Positions 1-8,174 of a stretch of 56,169 bases of DNA are shown in pieces. Numbering within the stretch: position 1 is the first letter of the stretch; each line of letters starts with the position of its first letter. Position numbers and translations under genes: made by a program. The notes beneath the pieces are model-generated. The model did no database searches, had not been told where the DNA came from, and worked only from the letters and a program-made list of their open reading frames with translations. Origin of the DNA: an uncultured Clostridium sp. (GTDB taxonomy: Bacteria > Bacillota > Clostridia > Peptostreptococcales > Peptostreptococcaceae); the NCBI GenBank assembly GCA_900557165.1, contig USRS01000003.1, positions 1 through 56,169 of the forward strand. Direction: 5' to 3'.

Positions 1-268
1 TCAATATATACTCAGGTATGGTTATTTAATTTGTTGTAAGTAGTTCGTATTATATTAATATTGTGTATCAAAAAGTTGTTCAAAAAATCATCATTTTTAT
101 TTTTGAACAATTTCTTATTAAATTAACTATATTTTGTAATAATAATACTTTCTTAATATTACCGTTTATAATTGTTTTGTTGAACACGAAAAGAAAAGCA
201 TATACTCCTCTTTTATATAACTCTATATTGTAAAATGATTCATATTAATTATCTATAGCCTTAATATA

Positions 269-868
269 TTAAACTCTCCATTCAACAATGTTTTCTATTT
301 TTTTTCTAGGCCTTTGTTTAGGACTCTCAGCGGGATAACCAAATGCCATACAAGCAACCAGCTGTCCATCAATATTTAACCAATTAGCTAATTCATTATA
401 AGCAAAGTAAATATCACAAATCCATAAACTTCCTATTCCTAGTGCAGTAGCAGCTATAGACATATTCTCCATACAAGCTCCAACACATTGTAAATTAGCC
501 ATTTCATAAAATTTTTCTTCTAAACTTAAGTTTTCTATTGGAGATTTCCCAAATGGATTATATACAAAAACAACGGTAGGTGATTGCTCCATAATGTCTA
601 ATGTATAGCGTGTTCCAGATTCAAATTTACCACTATTCGGAAGTAATTTTGGATTATTAAACTCATCATTCGCTCCTTTTCTAAATACTTCTAGCATCTG
701 TTTCTTTTCATCACCTTCAAAAACAATAAAACTCCAAGGTTGTCTATTTTTTGAAGATGGTGCACTCATACCTGATAATAAAATTTTTTCTATTGTTTCT
801 TTAGGTATTACTTTATCCTCGAATTTTCTTATACTACGCCTATTAAAAATTGCATCTATTGCTTTCAT
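269..868 (-). CDS. Nitroreductase family protein
   Basis: This is a 199-residue FMN-dependent nitroreductase-family oxidoreductase, a cytoplasmic protein that usually reduces nitro compounds, quinones or flavins with NAD(P)H. The N-terminus has the family pattern RRSIRKF at residues 10-16, followed by APSSKNRQPWSF, the usual FMN phosphate and isoalloxazine contact region. The length is normal for a stand-alone member. The ATG is preceded by a GGAGG-like site on the minus strand. It has no operon partner here: the next gene upstream on the same strand is absent and the following HD gene points the other way. The substrate cannot be told from sequence. Confidence 0.88.
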   Translation of the reverse strand: MKAIDAIFNRRSIRKFEDKVIPKETIEKILLSGMSAPSSKNRQPWSFIVFEGDEKKQMLEVFRKGANDEFNNPKLLPNSGKFESGTRYTLDIMEQSPTVVFVYNPFGKSPIENLSLEEKFYEMANLQCVGACMENMSIAATALGIGSLWICDIYFAYNELANWLNIDGQLVACMAFGYPAESPKQRPRKKIENIVEWRV

Positions 869-1316
869 TGTTAATCCTCCAATTACCTATAATATTTGTA
901 TTATAATTTAGTAATAATTCAAATTGCAATATTATTTTTATAAATTTTATATTATATAACAATTACGAACTTAACTATATTATATATTATTAATCACGAA
1001 GTTAGCTAACAGAGCCAATATTTATAAAAAAATGGTTGCTAATAGTGACCATTTTTTTAAATTTCATTTAAACAAACAGTTAAAAACTTTGTACTTAACG
1101 TGTCTTATACGGGTCGTCAACTTTTCGTGGGCAAAATAAAAATTAAAAATAAAAATAAAAATAAAAAATAAAAAAGCGATACGGGGTCGGTACCATGGAA
1201 GAAAATATGTATGCCAAGGGGCACTATGATAAATCATATATGCATGACATATGTCATTTAAATTAATAATAAGAAAATGATAAACTTTCATTAAATATAT
1301 ATAGAGGAGGATTGAC
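869..1316. other. Intergenic region with orphan terminator and AT pentamer tract
   Basis: No convincing gene lies in this 448-base gap. It holds a terminator-like hairpin at 1026-1058 (stem AAAAAAATGGT pairing with ACCATTTTTTT), a run of AAAAT/AAAAAT units at about 1137-1175, and two similar GC-rich words, ATACGGGTCG at 1107-1116 and ATACGGGGTCG at 1179-1189, on either side of that run. A minus-strand reading frame across this region is low-complexity and lacks a ribosome binding site, so I do not call it. The ribosome binding site GAGGAGG of the next gene ends the gap. Confidence 0.5.
1026..1058 (+). terminator. Orphan rho-independent terminator-like hairpin
   Basis: An 11-base-pair stem (1026-1036 with 1048-1058) ends in a run of seven T on the plus strand. 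No plus-strand gene precedes it within this window, so it may end a small RNA or be a leftover of a lost gene. Because it is symmetric it could also work on the minus strand. Confidence 0.5.
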
Positions 1317-1883
1317 ATGGAGAATATTAATAAAATTATTGAATTCATTAAGGAAATAGAAAATTTAAAATCAGTTACGAGAACAGCTTGGACAAAAACT
1401 GGACGTAGAGAATCTACGGCAGAGCACTCTTGGAGATTGGCAATGCTGTTAATGGTCTTAGAGGAAGATTTTAAAGATATTGATATAAATAAAGCTATTA
1501 AGATGAGCTTAGTTCATGATTTGGGAGAGCTTTATGATGGAGACATATCAGCTACTTTACAACATGATAATGATAATAAATCAGAGATGGAAGAAAGAGC
1601 CATGAATAGAATGTTAAAAGTATTGCCAGAGAGTATAAGCAAACAAATTTATGATTTATGGGCGGAGTATAATAAATGTGCGACAAAAGAAGCTAAACTT
1701 GTAAAGGCTATGGATAAATTAGAGACTATTGTTCAACATAATCAAGGTACAAATCCAAAGGATTTTGACTATGAGTTTAACTTAACTTATGGTAAAAAGT
1801 ATTTTGAAGATGATGATACATTAAAATATATGAGAAATATCATAGATGAAGATACAAAAAATAAAATTAAAAGTGCATATTAG
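1317..1883 (+). CDS. HD domain phosphohydrolase (YfbR/HDDC2-like)
   Basis: This 188-residue protein is an HD-superfamily hydrolase resembling YfbR/HDDC2 5'-deoxynucleotidases, which remove phosphate from deoxynucleoside monophosphates in the cytoplasm. Metal ligands of the HD fold are visible: His37 in AEHSWR, His67-Asp68 in LVHDLGE, and Asp133 in KAMDKLE. The length fits the family. The start has a strong GAGGAGG site eight bases upstream. It stands alone, followed by an imperfect hairpin with a T-run near 1898-1950. The exact substrate is an inference from family likeness only. Confidence 0.85.
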   Translation: MENINKIIEFIKEIENLKSVTRTAWTKTGRRESTAEHSWRLAMLLMVLEEDFKDIDINKAIKMSLVHDLGELYDGDISATLQHDNDNKSEMEERAMNRMLKVLPESISKQIYDLWAEYNKCATKEAKLVKAMDKLETIVQHNQGTNPKDFDYEFNLTYGKKYFEDDDTLKYMRNIIDEDTKNKIKSAY

Positions 1884-1897
1884 GCTAAATAAAAAGT

Positions 1898-1950
1898 ATA
1901 AAAGAATGTTTTAGTATAAATTTTAAAGAAAACTGAAATATTCTTTTTTT
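1898..1950 (+). terminator. Terminator after the HD-domain gene
   Basis: An imperfect stem (AAAGAAT pairing with ATTCTTT, extended by GTTTTAGT against ACTGAAAT) is followed by seven T. It lies 15 bases past the stop codon and suits the end of the HD-domain transcript. Confidence 0.55.
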
Positions 1951-2304
1951 ATTTTTTGAATAAAATTTTAATCAAAAATTAAATTTCATATAAAAAAATA
2001 AACAAAAATAAAAATAAAAATGTCTAATAAATAAATTTACTGAAATGAAAAGTAATTATTTTATAATTAGTATTAATAAAGAGAAATATATATATAAAAT
2101 TATATGTCGAAGAAAAAAGAAATATAAAAAACAAATCCGATTGCAAAAATATTGTAACTGTGCAACAATGAAAATAGATAATTAGTAAACAAACAAAAGT
2201 CAACTCGCTGAAAGGTAATGTATTTAGCAATATTTTTAGTAGTGAAGGGGTGTATTTATAATACATTCTTTTCAGAGAATATAATTATTTTAGGGGGTAA
2301 TTGT
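1951..2304. other. AT-rich intergenic stretch before the SH3/Ig protein
   Basis: About 350 bases hold no credible gene. I looked for a c-di-GMP, SAM or other riboswitch because the next gene encodes a surface protein, but found none of their conserved cores. The region probably carries the promoter and a fairly long leader of the next gene; an upstream in-frame ATG at 2218 lacks a good ribosome binding site. Confidence 0.4.
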
Positions 2305-4341
2305 ATGAACAAAGGGTATCAAAATTTTAAGAAAAGAGCTGGACAACTTGCTATAGCTCTTACGCTAGCAGGAACTACAGCTATAGGGGCTAATGCAGCA
2401 ACTGTAACAGGGGTAACTAAAGCAAATGTAAATATGAGATCTGGTGCTGGAACAAAATACAAAGTAGTAAAAGTAGTAAAAGCAAACAAAACAGTTACTA
2501 TATTGGGTCAAAAAGGAAGCTGGTACAAAGTTAAATATAATGGAAAAACAGGATATATCAGCAAATCTTATGTTATAAAGAAAAATTATACAGTTAAAAA
2601 ATACTCAGGAAAATATAAAACTAAAGTAGCTTTAACTGTTAGAAAAGGACCTGGAACAAATTATGTAAAAGCTGGAACTCTTAAAAAAGGTACAGTAGTA
2701 ACTGTTAAAGGAAAAACTTCTAATGGATGGTTACAAATAACTTATAAAGGTGCAACAAGATATATATCTGGATCAAGTAAATATGTAGCAAAATATACTG
2801 CTCCAGTAAAAAATAATGCACCAGTTATAAATGTAGAAGATACATATACTTTAACTAAAGGTGAAGATTTTGAATATGCAATGTTAAATGCAACAGCAAC
2901 AGATAAAGAAGATGGAGATTTAACTGATAAAATAGTATTCTCAGGTCAAGTTAACGTTAATAAAGTTGGAGAATACAAAGTTACATTAACAGTAACTGAT
3001 AAAGGTGGAAAAACAGCTACTAAGAGTGTAAAAGTTGTAGTTGAAAATGTAAAAACTAATAATAAACCATCAATAGCTGTTGATAGTGAGTTATATATAA
3101 CTCAAGGAGATAAATATGATAATACAATGCTAAAAGCAACAGCATATGATAAAGAAGATGGAGATTTAACAGATAAAATAGTTTATTTTGGTGACACTGT
3201 AAATACTAATGTTGCTGGAACTTATAAAGTAAAATTAAGTGTAACAGATGCTAATAATAATACTGTTGAAAAGACAGTTAAAGTAATAGTAAGTCGTAAC
3301 TCTGTTCCAACTATAAAAACATCATTACTTGAAAATACTTTAACAATAACAAAAGGTGGAAAATATAATGAATCAATGTTAAAGTTAACAGCATATGATA
3401 AAGAAGATGGAGATTTAACAAATAAAATTCAAATAAGTGGAGACAAAGTTGATACAACTAAATTAGGTACTTATGATGTTGTAGCAACAGTTACAGACTC
3501 TAAAGGTATACCTGCAAAATTAACAATAAAAGTAAACGTTGTTAAAAATATAGAACCACAAATAACAATAGGAAAATCAGATAGAACTATGGTAATAGAA
3601 CAAGGTGATGCAATAAATAGAGAATCAATATTAGAAGCTCTTAAAGTAAAAGCTATAAATCCAGAAGATAATTCAGATATAACAAATAAAATTGATATTT
3701 ATGGATTAGGCAGTGTAAATGTAAATAATCCAGGAGAATATACTATAAAATTATCAGTTGAAGATGAAATAGGAGGAGTAACAGGATCAGCATTAGAACA
3801 AGCAACTGTTAAAGTAGTAGAAAATCAAAAACCAGTTATAAATGTTCAACCTAAATTTATAATCATGCAAGGATCAAACTTTAATCCAAGTGTTGATATA
3901 AAAGCTACAGCTACAGATACAAATCTTGCTACTGGAAAAGTTACTGATGTATCAAGTTCTATAAAATATGAAGGTGTAGAATATGTAAATACTAACGTAC
4001 CAGGACCATATACAATAACAGTTAAAGCTACAGATAATAAAGGTCTTGTAACTACTGAAAAAATAGTTGTAGTAGTAAAAGCATACTCAGAACCAACTAT
4101 AACAATAAATAATAAAAATGTAGTAAATGGTGTATTAACAGTTAAAGCAGGAGTTACAGTAAATAAAGATACTTTTAATGCAGTAGCTAAAGATTATAAA
4201 GGAAACTCTTTAGATATAACTTATGATGGATTAGATAGCGTTAATACAAAACGAGTAGGAACATATAAAGTAACATTAACAGCTAGAGATGAATTTGGTC
4301 GTCCTGCAACTGCAACTGTATATGTAGATGTAGTTGAATAA
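2305..4341 (+). CDS. Secreted SH3b and DUF5011/Ig-like repeat protein
   Basis: A 678-residue exported protein. I start it at the ATG at 2305 because AGGGGG lies eight bases upstream and the N-terminus then reads as a signal peptide (basic start, hydrophobic core, cleavage likely after GANA). Two bacterial SH3 domains follow (roughly residues 33-90 and 103-165, each with NMRSGAGT- or TVRKGPGT-type motifs). The rest is six tandem Ig-like units of about 80 residues, the first three sharing YDKEDGDLT-like motifs typical of DUF5011. No catalytic domain, LPXTG signal or cell-wall-binding-2 repeats are visible, so the protein probably binds the wall or envelope through SH3b and acts as a structural or adhesive surface protein. 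A perfect terminator follows. Confidence 0.85.
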   Translation: MNKGYQNFKKRAGQLAIALTLAGTTAIGANAATVTGVTKANVNMRSGAGTKYKVVKVVKANKTVTILGQKGSWYKVKYNGKTGYISKSYVIKKNYTVKKYSGKYKTKVALTVRKGPGTNYVKAGTLKKGTVVTVKGKTSNGWLQITYKGATRYISGSSKYVAKYTAPVKNNAPVINVEDTYTLTKGEDFEYAMLNATATDKEDGDLTDKIVFSGQVNVNKVGEYKVTLTVTDKGGKTATKSVKVVVENVKTNNKPSIAVDSELYITQGDKYDNTMLKATAYDKEDGDLTDKIVYFGDTVNTNVAGTYKVKLSVTDANNNTVEKTVKVIVSRNSVPTIKTSLLENTLTITKGGKYNESMLKLTAYDKEDGDLTNKIQISGDKVDTTKLGTYDVVATVTDSKGIPAKLTIKVNVVKNIEPQITIGKSDRTMVIEQGDAINRESILEALKVKAINPEDNSDITNKIDIYGLGSVNVNNPGEYTIKLSVEDEIGGVTGSALEQATVKVVENQKPVINVQPKFIIMQGSNFNPSVDIKATATDTNLATGKVTDVSSSIKYEGVEYVNTNVPGPYTITVKATDNKGLVTTEKIVVVVKAYSEPTITINNKNVVNGVLTVKAGVTVNKDTFNAVAKDYKGNSLDITYDGLDSVNTKRVGTYKVTLTARDEFGRPATATVYVDVVE

Positions 4342-4376
4342 ACTATATTAAAATTTTAGTAATATGACTTAGGTAA

Positions 4377-4418
4377 AATTGCCTTAGAACAATTTAAATT
4401 GTTCTAAGGCAATTTTTT
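4377..4418 (+). terminator. Strong terminator after SH3/Ig gene
   Basis: A perfect palindrome of 19 base pairs centred at 4395/4396 (arms start AATTGCCTTAGAAC) ends in six T. It ends the SH3/Ig transcript and may also act on the opposite strand. Confidence 0.85.
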
Positions 4419-4430
4419 AATATACTCCGT

Positions 4431-4640
4431 TTGTTAAAACTTGTTATAAACTCGTTAAGGAGCTTGTTAAAAAACTCGTTATATATGTAGCCCTGTAAAA
4501 CACTACAACACAGGATTTTCTTAACGAGATAACAAGAATTTCTATATAGACTTTTTTATAATAGAAATATAAAAAGTAATAAGTTATAACACGTATAATA
4601 AATATAGAGAAAAAGTTGTTATCTTGTTAGTTGTTAAAAA
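4431..4640. repeat. Cluster of CTTGTTA / CTCGTTA repeats with an inverted copy
   Basis: Variants of the word C-T-(T/C)-G-T-T-A recur: TTGTTAAAA at 4431, CTTGTTATAAACTCGTTAAG at 4440-4459, then CTTGTTA..CTCGTTA at 4463-4481. A reverse-complement copy, CTTAACGAGATAACAAG, sits at 4520-4536, and TTGTTA words recur to 4640. A short hairpin CCTGT/ACAGG lies between the direct and inverted copies. There is no gene. The arrangement looks like a protein-binding or structured element of unknown role. Confidence 0.5.
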
Positions 4641-4720
4641 ATAAAATTTAAGATTGCTTTAAGGATTAAGTGTTAATATCTTCAATAAAGTTAGAATTAA
4701 TTTTATTGAGGAGGGAACTT

Positions 4721-4801
4721 ATGAACAAAAAACTAATAGCCATGTTGTCAGCATTATCACCATGTATAACTATGACAGCAGGTACAATTATTCAACCTTA
4801 A
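4721..4801 (+). CDS. Small ORF, signal-peptide-like, 26 residues
   Basis: A 26-codon ORF with an excellent ribosome binding site (GAGGAGGG ending five bases before ATG). The peptide starts MNKKLIAMLSAL and is a short basic-hydrophobic stretch like the front of a signal peptide, ending in TIIQP then TAA. It may be a real small membrane peptide, or the remaining head of an exported protein whose body was deleted. No homologous tail can be read downstream before the cobalamin riboswitch begins near 4915. Confidence 0.4.
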   Translation: MNKKLIAMLSALSPCITMTAGTIIQP

Positions 4802-4914
4802 AATAATCTTAAAGCAATAAAATATATTAAAAAAAATATATGGAAAAATATTGAAATTATTGTAGATAATTTGTACAAAATAGTATAGGATTACAATGTA
4901 AAGAAAATTAAAGT

Positions 4915-5110
4915 ATTTTAGGTTCTTAAGAGATTAATAGGGAAAGAGGTTAAATTCCTCTACAGCCCCCGTTACTGTGATGTGGACGAAACTCAATAAA
5001 CCACTGTAGGGCACAAGCTTTATGGGAAGGTGAGGAGTAGGTTGAAACTAAGTCAGGAGACCTGCCTAAAGTATGAAATAAATTTCTTCGGGGTGAAGAA
5101 AATATCTTAT
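4915..5110 (+). ncRNA. Cobalamin riboswitch
   Basis: The conserved core GCCCCCGTTACTGTGA occupies 4965-4980 and the B12 box AGTCAGGAGACCTGCCT occupies 5051-5067, with paired elements between them as in adenosylcobalamin riboswitches. It lies just ahead of an intrinsic terminator and cbiM. The expected behaviour is that bound cobalamin favours termination and so turns off cobalt uptake when B12 is plentiful. The 5' and 3' limits are approximate. Confidence 0.93.
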
Positions 5111-5143
5111 TAAAACATTTCATGTTGGTAATTAGAAGATATG

Positions 5144-5169
5144 AGCTTGACCTTTGGTCAAGCTTTTTT
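5144..5169 (+). terminator. Riboswitch-controlled terminator before cbiM
   Basis: The stem AGCTTGACC (5144-5152) pairs with GGTCAAGCT (5156-5164) around a three-base loop and is followed by a T-run. It sits 35-80 bases past the riboswitch B12 box and 120 bases before cbiM, the expected place for the expression platform. Confidence 0.88.
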
Positions 5170-5288
5170 GGCTAAAATTAACCAACTAATAACATTGCAT
5201 AATATTCAATTACATCAAAAGTCTTAGTTATAAAGAAAGTTTATAGTAAGATATGTGCCCAAAATATAAAAAGGGAGAGGTATGTAGT

Positions 5289-6005
5289 ATGAAAAAAAGT
5301 AGTATCAAGTGGTCATTAATAGCAGCTTTAATGTTAATGGTCACACCAGTTGTTTCAAATGCAATGCATATTATGGAAGGATTTTTACCAGTAAAATGGG
5401 CAGCAATTTGGTGGGTAATATTTGTTCCATTCTTTGTAGTAGGACTAAAAAATATTACAAAAGTAGTAAAAGAACAACCTAAAAAGAAATTATTATTAGC
5501 CCTTTGTGGTGCCTTCGTCTTTGTATTATCAGCACTTAAAATACCATCAGTAACAGGAAGTTGTTCACATCCAACAGGAGTTGGTCTTGCAGCCATATTA
5601 TTTGGACCAAGTGTAACAGTTGTACTTGGATCAATAGTTTTAATATTCCAAGCTTTATTATTAGCTCATGGTGGAATAACAACTCTTGGGGCAAATGCAT
5701 TTTCAATGGCAATTGTAGGTCCACTAGTATCATTTGGACTTTGGAAATTATTAAAAGATAAAATGGATAAGAAAGTTGTAGTATTTTTAGCAGCAGCCTT
5801 AGGTGATTTAGCTACATATACTGTAACATCTTTACAGTTAGGATTAGCATTCCCAGATCCTGCAGCAGGATTTTTAGCATCAGCAGCTAAATTCTTAGGA
5901 ATATTCTTTGTTACACAAGTACCAATAGCAATAGCTGAAGGTTTACTTACAGTTATAATATATAACTTTATAAGTGAAAATGAAGAAAGAGAGGTGCTTG
6001 CATAA
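5289..6005 (+). CDS. cbiM: Cobalt ECF transporter substrate-binding membrane protein CbiM
   Basis: CbiM is the membrane substrate-capture unit of the CbiMNQO cobalt uptake system that feeds B12 synthesis. I choose ATG 5289, not 5253, because GGGAGAGG ends eight bases before it. The 238-residue protein begins with a cleavable-looking signal ending SNA, giving a mature N-terminus Met-His-Ile-Met-Glu; this free N-terminus with His next to Met is the known Co2+ site of CbiM. GSCSHPTG and [12 protein letters not shown] are family hallmarks with further metal-site histidines. The stop overlaps the cbiN start (TAATG). Regulated by the upstream cobalamin riboswitch. Confidence 0.94.
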   Translation: MKKSSIKWSLIAALMLMVTPVVSNAMHIMEGFLPVKWAAIWWVIFVPFFVVGLKNITKVVKEQPKKKLLLALCGAFVFVLSALKIPSVTGSCSHPTGVGLAAILFGPSVTVVLGSIVLIFQALLLAHGGITTLGANAFSMAIVGPLVSFGLWKLLKDKMDKKVVVFLAAALGDLATYTVTSLQLGLAFPDPAAGFLASAAKFLGIFFVTQVPIAIAEGLLTVIIYNFISENEEREVLA

Positions 6006-6319
6006 TGCAACATTCTACAACTAAAAAATCAAATAATGGAAAAATAACAGTTATTTTACTTTTATTAGTATTAGCAATAATTATAATTCCACAAATTACT
6101 CAAAAGGGAGCTGAATTTGGTGGAGCAGATGGTGAAGCAGAAGCTGCAATAGGTGAAATAAATCCAGATTACGAACCTTGGTTTAGCAGTTTTTATGAAC
6201 CAGCAAGTGGTGAAATAGAAAGTTTATTATTTGCATCTCAAGCAGCACTTGGTGCAGGAATAGTAGGTTATTATATAGGAACTACTAAAACTAAGAAAAA
6301 AATGAGAGATGAAAAATAA
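6005..6319 (+). CDS. cbiN: Cobalt transport protein CbiN
   Basis: CbiN is the small two-helix partner that, with CbiM, gives basal cobalt transport. The 104-residue product has a hydrophobic helix at about residues 13-32, an external loop with YEPWFSSFYEPASGEIESLLFA, the best-conserved part of the family, and a second helix near the C-terminus ending in a basic tail. Its start codon overlaps the cbiM stop and its own stop is immediately followed by the cbiQ ATG, so the three are translated as one operon. Confidence 0.92.
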   Translation: MQHSTTKKSNNGKITVILLLLVLAIIIIPQITQKGAEFGGADGEAEAAIGEINPDYEPWFSSFYEPASGEIESLLFASQAALGAGIVGYYIGTTKTKKKMRDEK

Positions 6320-6619
6320 ATGATTATAGACGACTATGCTTATAAAAATAAGCTATATAAAGTTAATCCAAATAAAAAGTTTATCATAGGAATGCTATTA
6401 TTAATTTTATCTTTAATTAATCCCTTTAATTATATATCATTATTGATAATAGCTCTTATGAGCTTTGTAATTGTTGTAATTGCAAAAATTGAACTTAAAG
6501 ATTATTTACATTTTATAAAAATTCCTCTGACATTTTTAATTATTAGCATAATAATGATACTTTTAAATTTTTCTCATAATAAAGAAATATTTTTATATTC
6601 TATAAATAATTCTTATTAA
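6320..6619 (+). pseudogene. cbiQ: Truncated CbiQ (ECF T-component) remnant
   Basis: The 99-residue product matches only the start of CbiQ, the T-component that couples the substrate unit to the ATPase: a soluble lead-in then about three membrane helices. CbiQ normally runs to about 225-260 residues and carries two coupling motifs with an Ala-Arg-Gly core in its C-terminal half; these are absent. No continuation can be read in any frame before 6782, and no cbiO ATPase gene follows. A deletion appears to have removed the rest of cbiQ and cbiO. CbiMN may keep weak activity without them, or use a shared ATPase/T pair elsewhere in the genome. Confidence 0.75.
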
Positions 6620-6781
6620 ATGATAATATTTATTTTTTATATTATATTAATAAATCTTGTCCTCTTATGTTCCATAATATAAATAAGTCTTAATTATTTT
6701 CAATAATACTGTATAAAATCAACTTCTTAGATAAAAATAATTTTATTAATCTATATAAATTTAGGAAGGAACTTATTTACT

Positions 6782-8140
6782 ATGAAAAAAAAAGTAACAT
6801 CTTTCTTTTTTATTATTTTTATTTTTTTATTTTTTTACATAAACATTAATATGAATAACTCTCTTGCTGAGGAAAAAAATTCCGTAGTAATAGAAAGGTT
6901 AATACCCCATCCTGGTGAACAAAATATTATATCCACACCTGAAATTAAAATTTTCTACAATAGCAATAATACTTTAAATAACTTTAAACTTTATTTAAAT
7001 TATAAAGATATTTCAAATCAAACTATGATAACTTCAAAATATATTTATTATAAATGTGATAAAAAATTAAAACCAGGAGTTCAAGTCGTCAAATTAGAAA
7101 TAAAAAATACACCAAAACCAGAAGTTATGGAATGGTATTTTTCTGTTGGTACTAATCTTTATACTAACTATAAAGGAATTTTTTTTAATAACACTGATGA
7201 GCTGAATATTTTAACTTCTTATGATGATTTAAATAATTTATGTAAAAATACTAAACATCTTAATTATTTATTTATAACAGAAAAAATTAATAACAATAAA
7301 TTATCCATGGATAATTTTATAGATAATAAAAAATATAATAAATTAATTGAATCTTGTAATAAATACTGTAATGATGGTAGTTATATCTCCTTATCTGGAT
7401 TTGAATTAAGTACTAAACTAAAAAATGAAAATAAAAAAACTTGTTTAAATATTTTTAATTGTGAAAATCCTTTTATTTTTAAAGATAATATAAGTATGGA
7501 TTCTTTTTATAAAAATTTATTCTTTTATGAAGACGATTTAATAGGTCAATTTAAATATGATAATAATTTAGATAGCATAAATTATTTCAAGTACTCTCCA
7601 TATGGAGATGAAATAATTTCTTTAATAGAGTTACAAAAAGATGCAAATAAAAAATTAAATTTAATACCTTACAAAGAAGCTTTAGACAATGGATGGCATA
7701 TTAGCCCTATTATCTGTGAATACAATCAATACCCAAATATAAATTTAAATAATAAATTTCTAACAAATATACTTTGTGAAGATTTAACAAAAAATCAACT
7801 TTTAGAAGGTATAAAAAATAGACGAATTTTTATTAGTGAAAATAACAATTTAGATGTTTATTTTTCATTAAATAAATTGCCAATGGGTAGCATAGTAAAA
7901 AATCCATCTTATGTGAGAATTATTGTAAGTGCTATAGCTAACTCAAATAATGACAAAATAAAAAAAATAGAAATTTTCAGCAATAATGATAAACTAATCT
8001 GTTCCAAAAATTTTGATTCTAATTTTACCAAAGTAGATTTTACTCTACCACCTCCAAATAAAAATACTTATTATTTTGCTTTAATAACAGAAAAAGATAA
8101 TAAAGAAACACTAACTTCTCCAATTTGGATAGAATATTAA
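6782..8140 (+). CDS. Secreted CehA/McbA-like PHP-fold protein, metal ligands apparently lost
   Basis: A 452-residue protein with an N-terminal signal or anchor (hydrophobic residues about 5-22), an Ig-like segment (about 35-120), a PHP-like domain (about 120-365) and a C-terminal beta domain. Landmarks of the CehA/McbA family can be traced: YISLSGFELS, GWHISPI, RRIFISENNNLDVYF, PMGS. But the metal-binding positions differ: the usual LHxHTxxSDG is NLYTNYKGIF, the usual ITDHxN is ITEKIN, and the His after GWHISP is replaced (CEYNQ). This suggests a non-catalytic relative. It has its own ribosome binding site (GGAAGGA) and ends in a terminator shared with the convergent MerR gene. Confidence 0.6.
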   Translation: MKKKVTSFFFIIFIFLFFYININMNNSLAEEKNSVVIERLIPHPGEQNIISTPEIKIFYNSNNTLNNFKLYLNYKDISNQTMITSKYIYYKCDKKLKPGVQVVKLEIKNTPKPEVMEWYFSVGTNLYTNYKGIFFNNTDELNILTSYDDLNNLCKNTKHLNYLFITEKINNNKLSMDNFIDNKKYNKLIESCNKYCNDGSYISLSGFELSTKLKNENKKTCLNIFNCENPFIFKDNISMDSFYKNLFFYEDDLIGQFKYDNNLDSINYFKYSPYGDEIISLIELQKDANKKLNLIPYKEALDNGWHISPIICEYNQYPNINLNNKFLTNILCEDLTKNQLLEGIKNRRIFISENNNLDVYFSLNKLPMGSIVKNPSYVRIIVSAIANSNNDKIKKIEIFSNNDKLICSKNFDSNFTKVDFTLPPPNKNTYYFALITEKDNKETLTSPIWIEY

Positions 8141-8174
8141 AAGAGATGTCACATTTTTAAGGTGACATCTCTTT
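8140..8174. terminator. Bidirectional terminator between PHP-like gene and MerR gene
   Basis: A 13-base-pair stem (8140-8152 with 8162-8174, core GAGATGTCAC) separates two convergent genes. T-runs flank it on each strand, so it probably serves both. Confidence 0.8.

Noticed and set aside
1137..1175. CRISPR-like or satellite array
   Set aside because: The repeats are four to six bases of A and T with no spacers; this is low-complexity sequence.
1064..1348. Minus-strand 94-residue protein
   Set aside because: It runs through the AT pentamer tract and the next gene's ribosome site, has biased composition (Phe/Ile runs) and no ribosome binding site.
2218..2304. Longer N-terminus of the SH3/Ig protein
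   Set aside because: The upstream ATG has no Shine-Dalgarno, and starting there would put 29 residues ahead of a normal signal peptide.
1951..2304. Riboswitch before the SH3/Ig gene
   Set aside because: I compared it by eye with c-di-GMP-I and -II, SAM and lysine cores; none of the conserved strings is present.
5228..5596. Antisense protein opposite cbiM
   Set aside because: It mirrors a confident gene, lacks a ribosome site, and its composition follows from the cbiM codons.
6620..6781. Continuation of CbiQ in another frame
   Set aside because: I read all three plus-strand frames; stops are frequent and no CbiQ-like C-terminal motif appears, so a deletion is more likely than a frameshift.
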